This document shows positions 55,821-60,316 of a stretch of DNA of 60,316 bases, one piece after another (position 1 is the first letter of the stretch; every line of letters starts with the position of its first letter). Source of the stretch: a virus; IMG/VR virus record IMGVR_UViG_3300018080_000195, positions 1 to 60,316 of that record, one strand, 5' to 3'. Under the pieces are notes generated by a model, which was given only the letters and a program-made list of their open reading frames with translations, was not told where the DNA came from and did not search any database. Position numbers and translations under genes: made by a program.

Positions 55821-58436
55821 ATGAAAGGGTTCTTCTCAAGAGAAGAGATCGAACAGGACTTCGAGATACAGCAACTAGAAGATCCGCTTCCTGCTTGCAA
55901 AAAGTGTGGAATGCATGTCGGGTGTATGCACCCTAAGACAGAGTATACAGGAGACGGAAGGAAGAAGTGTCTCATCGTCGCGGAAGCGATGGGCCCTGAT
56001 GAAGACGAAGTAGGAAAGCAGTTAGTCGGACAAGTAGGACAGTGGTTCCGAGACTCTCTCTCCGACTATGATCTGGACTTGGATCGGGACTTCTGGAAGA
56101 TCAACGCTGTCAACTGCTTTCCTCACGACAAGGACAGACACGTCCGGAGTCCAACAAGAGCGGAAGTTGAATGCTGTCGTCCTCTAGTGGAGAAAGCAAT
56201 CCGTGAGACAAATCCTGAGTTCATCTGGATATTCGGCAACTCCGCCCTCGAATCCTTCTTCATGAAGGACTTCTCCAGACTCAAGATCACACGGTGGAGG
56301 AACACCTGCATTCCGGATCAGAAGTACAATGCTTGGATTCTTCCAATGTTTCATCCAAGCTACATCACTAGGAATCCGAACGACGACAATCTCCTCGCTT
56401 GCTTCGACTGGGACTTGAAGTATGCCGTCTCCTGTCTTAACAAGGAGCGTCCTCCAGTCATCAAGCCAAGAGAGCACGTTGTCTGTCTGACTGACCCTGT
56501 TGATGTTGTCACGCAACTTGAGGACATTCTGTCACGCGAGCCAGGATTTGTAGTCATTGACTACGAGACAAGCGGACTGAAACCACAAGCACCTGGACAC
56601 AAGATCGCTACAGTTGCAATCATGGAGGAAGGAAGCAGTGCAGCATACAGCTTTCCATTCCAGTACAGCGATCACTTCAATGTGCCAGAGCGTCTAGTTA
56701 TCAAGTCTTCAATGAGACAGATCCTCCGTCACAAGAAGATAGGAAAAGTCGCACACAACATGAAGTTCGAACACGCATGGGGTGAAAAGATCTTCGGAGT
56801 CTCCACGGAGAACTGGAAATGGGACACAATGCTCTGTGCTCACATACTGGACACGAGAAAAGGATTCTCTGGCCTGAAGTTTCAGAGTTATGTCAACTTT
56901 GGAATCCGTCCATACGACAAGCACATCAAGCAGTACTTGAAGGACACAGGATCAGGATTCAATAAGATAGACAACGCTCCACTGGACTCTCTTCTCCTGT
57001 ACGGTGGAATGGATGTAGTGCTAACCAGAATGCTGTACAGGAAACAGCTTGATCAGTTCACACTGACGGAAGGACTGAACGAGCGGAACAAGTTAGCGAA
57101 AGCTTACAGGTTTTTCCATGAAGGAAACCTTGCGCTTGCAGACGTACAGCGCAACGGGATCCCGATGGACGAAGAGTACTACGCAGAAAAGGACATGGAA
57201 CTAGCGGATAAAATAGACGACTTGTACGAGAAGTTAGCAGAGTCCAAGGAAGCAGAGCAGTTCAAGGAAGAGTTCGGCAGAGAGATCAACCTGAAAGGAA
57301 AAAGTTCGCAGAAGGATCTGACGAAACTGCTGACGGAAGTGCTAGATCTTGAGATGGAAAGGACGCTGAAGAATAACATAGTGACAGATGAGAAAGCACT
57401 GACTCGGCTAAACATTCCGTTCACGAATCAACTCCTGAAGCTTCGGAAGCTGGAGAAGATCCACGGCACATACTTCGCTGAGTTCAAGCGTGAGATGTGT
57501 GACGGACGGATGTTCCCGTTCTTTGATCTTGTGATTCCTAGATCACTCCGGTCGAGCAGTTCAAAGCCGAACTTCCAGAACATACCGAACAGAGAGGAGG
57601 AAGCAAAGAAGCTCTGTCGGAGTGGAATCATTCCATCCAAAGGAAATCAGATCCTAGAGAGCGACTTCAAAGGAATCGAAGTGTCTATTGCCGCGTGTTA
57701 CACACAGGACCCAACTCTTGTGGAGCACGTCACGGACCCGAACAACGACATGCATAGAGACTGCGCTGCTGATGTCTGGCTCCTAGACACAGATCAAGTC
57801 ACAAGTGAGATCCGTTTCTATGCTAAGAACTGTTGGGTCTTCCCGCAATTCTATGGATCGTACTTTGGAAACTGCGCGGAGGACTTGTGGGAGTCCGTCA
57901 TCGAGCAGGACTTGAAAGCTGCGAATGGAGAGTTCGTAGCTGATCACATACAGGATCAAGGAATCGACTCCTTGGACACGTTCAAGGAGCATTGTCAGGA
58001 CGTTGAGCGTGTTTTCTGGAACAGTCGCTTTCAAGTCTACAAGCAGTGGAAGGATAGGATACAGAGAGAGTTCAGGAAGAGGGGGTACTTCGAGACTTAC
58101 TTTGGATTCCGCTTTCACGGCTATCTGACGTACAATCAACTCTGTAATTACCCGATCCAAGGAACAGCATTCCATTGTCTGCTGTGGACTCTGATCGAAC
58201 TCCAAGACTGGGTAAAGCGAGAGAAGCTGCGCTCTCGGATCATCGGACAGATTCATGACTCCATAGTGTGGGACCTCAATCCGGAGGAGAGAGATACTGT
58301 CATCGAAAAGACAATCCAGTACGGAACAGTGGACATCGTAAGTGCTCACCCGTGGATCAATGTTCCACTTGAGATCGACTTCGAGATCACTCCTGTAGAC
58401 GGATCATGGTACGAGAAGGAGGAGATGCAAGTATGA
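55821..58436 (+). CDS. UDG-DNA polymerase A fusion
   Basis: 871 aa. Residues about 20-210 look like a family 4 uracil-DNA glycosylase: CKKCGMHVGC with Cys26, 29, 35 (Fe-S ligands), LIVAEAMGPDEDEVGKQLVG, NAVNCFPHDKDRHVRSP and FHPSYITRNP. Residues about 240-420: 3'-5' exonuclease (VVIDYETSG; KVAHNMKFEHAW). Polymerase: motif A ESDFKGIEVSIAACY at about 612, finger region SEIRFYAKNCWVFPQ, motif C GQIHDSIVWD at about 808 (HDS instead of HDE). Confidence 0.92.
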   Translation: MKGFFSREEIEQDFEIQQLEDPLPACKKCGMHVGCMHPKTEYTGDGRKKCLIVAEAMGPDEDEVGKQLVGQVGQWFRDSLSDYDLDLDRDFWKINAVNCFPHDKDRHVRSPTRAEVECCRPLVEKAIRETNPEFIWIFGNSALESFFMKDFSRLKITRWRNTCIPDQKYNAWILPMFHPSYITRNPNDDNLLACFDWDLKYAVSCLNKERPPVIKPREHVVCLTDPVDVVTQLEDILSREPGFVVIDYETSGLKPQAPGHKIATVAIMEEGSSAAYSFPFQYSDHFNVPERLVIKSSMRQILRHKKIGKVAHNMKFEHAWGEKIFGVSTENWKWDTMLCAHILDTRKGFSGLKFQSYVNFGIRPYDKHIKQYLKDTGSGFNKIDNAPLDSLLLYGGMDVVLTRMLYRKQLDQFTLTEGLNERNKLAKAYRFFHEGNLALADVQRNGIPMDEEYYAEKDMELADKIDDLYEKLAESKEAEQFKEEFGREINLKGKSSQKDLTKLLTEVLDLEMERTLKNNIVTDEKALTRLNIPFTNQLLKLRKLEKIHGTYFAEFKREMCDGRMFPFFDLVIPRSLRSSSSKPNFQNIPNREEEAKKLCRSGIIPSKGNQILESDFKGIEVSIAACYTQDPTLVEHVTDPNNDMHRDCAADVWLLDTDQVTSEIRFYAKNCWVFPQFYGSYFGNCAEDLWESVIEQDLKAANGEFVADHIQDQGIDSLDTFKEHCQDVERVFWNSRFQVYKQWKDRIQREFRKRGYFETYFGFRFHGYLTYNQLCNYPIQGTAFHCLLWTLIELQDWVKREKLRSRIIGQIHDSIVWDLNPEERDTVIEKTIQYGTVDIVSAHPWINVPLEIDFEITPVDGSWYEKEEMQV

Positions 58437-58735
58437 GTTACCACATGCGGAGCAAAGAGTCGGAGGGCTCTGGATTCAAAGAAGTTGTAATCGGTCTTTC
58501 CGTATTCTTTCTTGCACTGTACGGTGTCGTCATGCTCTGTGTCTCTATTCACGAGTATTTCAAGCCGCAAGTAATTGATCCTGAACTGTACGACATACAA
58601 ACGGACATCATGAGCGATCATCTTGCAGACATGAGACAGGAAGAGGAGATGACAAGAGTACTGAAAGGCATCGAACAGCAACTAGAGAGAATGAATGAAA
58701 TTCAACTCAAAATCTACGAACGGGAAAGGAGATGA
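58433..58735 (+). CDS. Single-span membrane protein with coiled coil
   Basis: 100 aa, ATGA overlap with the polymerase stop. One membrane helix EVVIGLSVFFLALYGVVML, then an acidic linker and a charged helix TRVLKGIEQQLERMNEIQLK. Might tether replication to the membrane; a lysis role is possible but less likely here. Confidence 0.65.
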   Translation: MSYHMRSKESEGSGFKEVVIGLSVFFLALYGVVMLCVSIHEYFKPQVIDPELYDIQTDIMSDHLADMRQEEEMTRVLKGIEQQLERMNEIQLKIYERERR

Positions 58736-58737
58736 AA

Positions 58738-58941
58738 ATGCCACTGTTCGAAGTAGCAATCCTAGAGTTGCCGGAGAAGAAGAAGGACGGAAAAGGAAAG
58801 GAGAAACTTGTATTCGGACCAACGCCTGTGATTGCAGCAGATCCACAGTCCGCAGCGATCAACGCTGTACTGGATGAGCCGGACAAGCTGAAGAACATTG
58901 ACAGGAGCAGGATGCAGGTACTCGTGCGCCCTTTCTCGTAA
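58738..58941 (+). CDS. Conserved small phage protein (MPLFEVAILE type)
   Basis: 67 aa from ATG at 58738 (GGAG 7 nt upstream; 58732 overlaps the prior stop). MPLFEVAILELPEKKKDGKG and KLVFGPTPVIAADPQSAAIN are conserved in many phage replication regions. Near its end the heptamer C CCT TTC (58929-58935) lies in shift phase; a -1 shift would add 64 residues (see next entry). Confidence 0.75.
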   Translation: MPLFEVAILELPEKKKDGKGKEKLVFGPTPVIAADPQSAAINAVLDEPDKLKNIDRSRMQVLVRPFS

Positions 58942-59129
58942 GCGGATCGGAGTATGATCAGCAGAAAGAGAGAGCGAGACAGACTAGGGGTCACCATAAG
59001 TACGACAACGAAATCTCTCTCCAGTACTCTGATCCGCCGGAACACAGCACATGGACCGTAATGAACGTAGCGACTCCAAAAGTTCAAACGTACTCCTACA
59101 CAGGAGATACACTCAGTACGGGAGGATAA
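58929..59129 (+). other. Possible -1 frameshift extension of the small protein
   Basis: From C CCT TTC at 58929-58935, two codons before the stop, the -1 frame is open to TAA at 59127-59129 and encodes SGSEYDQQKERARQTRG ... VQTYSYTGDTLSTGG, protein-like in composition, with no own ATG/GTG/TTG at its start. A fused product would be 130 aa. The other reading, a 35-aa frame from ATG 58953, has no spaced ribosome site. Confidence 0.45.
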
Positions 59130-59132
59130 AGC

Positions 59133-59390
59133 TTGCCCTCAGAACACAAGAAAGTAGCTGTTGTCATTCTCTACAAGGACAGGACATGGGAGCAGCGAGA
59201 CATGCAGTTCATGTTGCCCGTAAACGCTACGGACGAAGAGATCTACAGACACGCAGTACACGCAACAATGAGCAGTCTCGCAGCAGTCGGTGACATTGAG
59301 AAAGTCTACACTGTCTCTGTCATAAGTGGCACACAGGACATAGAAATCGAGTACAAGGAAAAGAAGGAAGAGGATGCCTCTACACACTGA
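59133..59390 (+). CDS. Unknown replication-region protein, TTG start
   Basis: 85 aa from TTG at 59133 with GGGAGG 7 nt upstream. KVAVVILYKDRTWEQRDMQF, VNATDEEIYRHAVHATMSSL and an acidic Lys/Glu end. The layout resembles small phage proteins next to clamp loaders; no function assigned. Confidence 0.65.
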   Translation: MPSEHKKVAVVILYKDRTWEQRDMQFMLPVNATDEEIYRHAVHATMSSLAAVGDIEKVYTVSVISGTQDIEIEYKEKKEEDASTH

Positions 59391-60316
59391 TTACAGGCCG
59401 GAAGAACTGGATCAAATCGTCGGAAACGAGACTCTGACGAAAGCGATCCGAGCAGCAATCACTAGAGACAATCCATTCAAGACGTTCCTACTCACTGGGC
59501 CGTCCGGATGCGGAAAGACAACTATCGCACGGATACTCAAGAATGAGCTAGGAATCTCTCAATTCGACTTCAAGTACTACAACGCATCGAACACAAGAGG
59601 AATAGACACAATCCGTGAAGTCATCATGGATATGCAGTTTGCGCCGATGGACGGAAAGTACAAGATGTACGTGTTTGACGAGTGCCATCAGTTGACTCCT
59701 CAAGCACAGGAAGCGTTGTTGAAGGACACGGAGGAGCCGCTTCCTCACATATTCTTTGTGTTCTGCACAACTGATCCGGACAGACTGAAAACTACGTTCA
59801 AGCGAAGAGGATTCCAAGGACAAGTCGAAAAGCTGATCCGGAAGGACATTATCAGTCTCTTGAAGGATGTTCTTGAAGCGGAGCTAGAGTTCCACAGAGA
59901 CAGAAAAGCGAAGATCAACGCAAGGAATCAGGAAGCGAAGAAGACAGACAAGAAGATCGCAAAGCTGGAACAGATCCCAGGAGAGATACTGTCAGCAGTA
60001 GCGGACGCTGCGGACGGGTCCCCAGGACAAGCGTTGAAGCTTCTGGATCAAGTCGTTGACATGGATGATCTGTCGAATGCTATCGACTCCTTGCAAGTTG
60101 TCTTCGGAGATGAGGTCACGATTCTGGAGTTAGCCCAGACGATTGCGGATCAGAGAATCCAAGTGGATACGAAGTGGAAGAAAGCACAGGAACTCCTGAA
60201 AGCGATGGAGATGGAGCCGGAAGTGATACGGAAAGGAATACTGACGTATCTCGGCAAAGTGATGCTAGGAGGAGGATCGTCCGTTCTTATTCGGATGATG
60301 ATCACAATCTTTTCAG
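59374..60316 (+). CDS. AAA+ clamp loader subunit, partial (runs off the right edge)
   Basis: 314 codons visible from ATG at 59374, no stop in the window. YRPEELDQIVGNETLTKAI, Walker A LTGPSGCGKTTIARIL (about 40-55), Walker B VFDECHQLT (about 100-108), sensor 1 FFVFCTTDPDRL; the usual SRC motif is replaced by KRRGF. A charged helical insertion (about 175-205) follows. DnaX/RFC-like; loads the clamp encoded upstream. Confidence 0.92.
   Translation, partial: MPLHTDYRPEELDQIVGNETLTKAIRAAITRDNPFKTFLLTGPSGCGKTTIARILKNELGISQFDFKYYNASNTRGIDTIREVIMDMQFAPMDGKYKMYVFDECHQLTPQAQEALLKDTEEPLPHIFFVFCTTDPDRLKTTFKRRGFQGQVEKLIRKDIISLLKDVLEAELEFHRDRKAKINARNQEAKKTDKKIAKLEQIPGEILSAVADAADGSPGQALKLLDQVVDMDDLSNAIDSLQVVFGDEVTILELAQTIADQRIQVDTKWKKAQELLKAMEMEPEVIRKGILTYLGKVMLGGGSSVLIRMMITIFS

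Noticed and set aside
58433-58735. Holin or spanin
   Set aside because: One membrane helix and a coiled coil fit, but it lies among replication genes with no endolysin nearby, so lysis is not supported.

Overview
The window is part of a tailed double-stranded DNA phage genome (or a closely related prophage or contig) and carries no host-like chromosomal genes. It has two divergent gene blocks. A leftward (minus-strand) late block at about 1-29.5 kb carries packaging, head, connector and tail genes. A rightward (plus-strand) early block at about 32.4-60.3 kb carries many small proteins followed by a complete replication module. A long tail tape measure (1394 aa) with a programmed -1 frameshift in the tail chaperone, and no visible sheath gene next to the tail tube, fit a siphovirus-like particle with a tail of roughly 200 nm (inference). 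Shine-Dalgarno sites are almost uniformly AAAGGAGG-like and several promoters match TTGACA/TATAAT, which suggests a Firmicutes-type host. That is an inference from signals only. No integrase, repressor, tRNA or lysis cassette was recognised.

Late block, read right to left in transcription order: promoter at 29466-29494; small terminase-like protein; sulfotransferase-fold protein; 30-aa membrane peptide; large terminase; a GC-rich structured non-coding spacer (25.84-25.97 kb); portal; protease-scaffold fusion with an internal scaffold start; decoration protein; lambda-E-type capsid protein; head-tail connectors (18.9-20.7 kb). Next comes an unusual 8.5-kb cargo of biosynthetic genes (10.3-18.9 kb): a GT4-GT9 fusion, two more glycosyltransferases, three methyltransferases, two radical SAM enzymes, an S-adenosylmethionine decarboxylase homologue and a GIY-YIG homing endonuclease. 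Then come tail completion genes interleaved with another methyltransferase and another sulfotransferase, a Com-like zinc protein, tail tube, tail chaperones, tape measure and the first distal tail genes.

The centre (29.5-32.4 kb) holds a short leftward operon of four small genes (30.4-31.5 kb) ending at a strong terminator. The rest is non-coding DNA with palindromes, a branched (three-way-junction) stem structure, an iteron-like cluster with GAGTC cores (likely origin or control region) and repeated operator-like sites.

The early block starts with about 35 small, tightly packed genes, many with zinc-ribbon cysteine pairs, plus DUF2786-like, DUF932-like and UPF0489-like proteins. A second branched RNA-like element (41657-41775) lies between two paralogous genes. 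The replication part has an SF2 helicase, primase, a winged-helix initiator containing large palindromes, a DnaB-type helicase, two DNA methyltransferases, a DnaN-like clamp, a UDG-PolA fusion polymerase and a clamp loader that runs off the window.

The most unusual signal is a degenerate pentanucleotide array, A(C/T)NNN, kept in strict 5-nt register over tens of bases. It fills three intergenic spaces (47.69-47.80, 48.49-48.62 and 48.92-49.19 kb) around a gene for a RAMP-like protein and a 92-aa partner, just upstream of primase. Two candidate ATT-start genes and a second possible -1 frameshift are also described.
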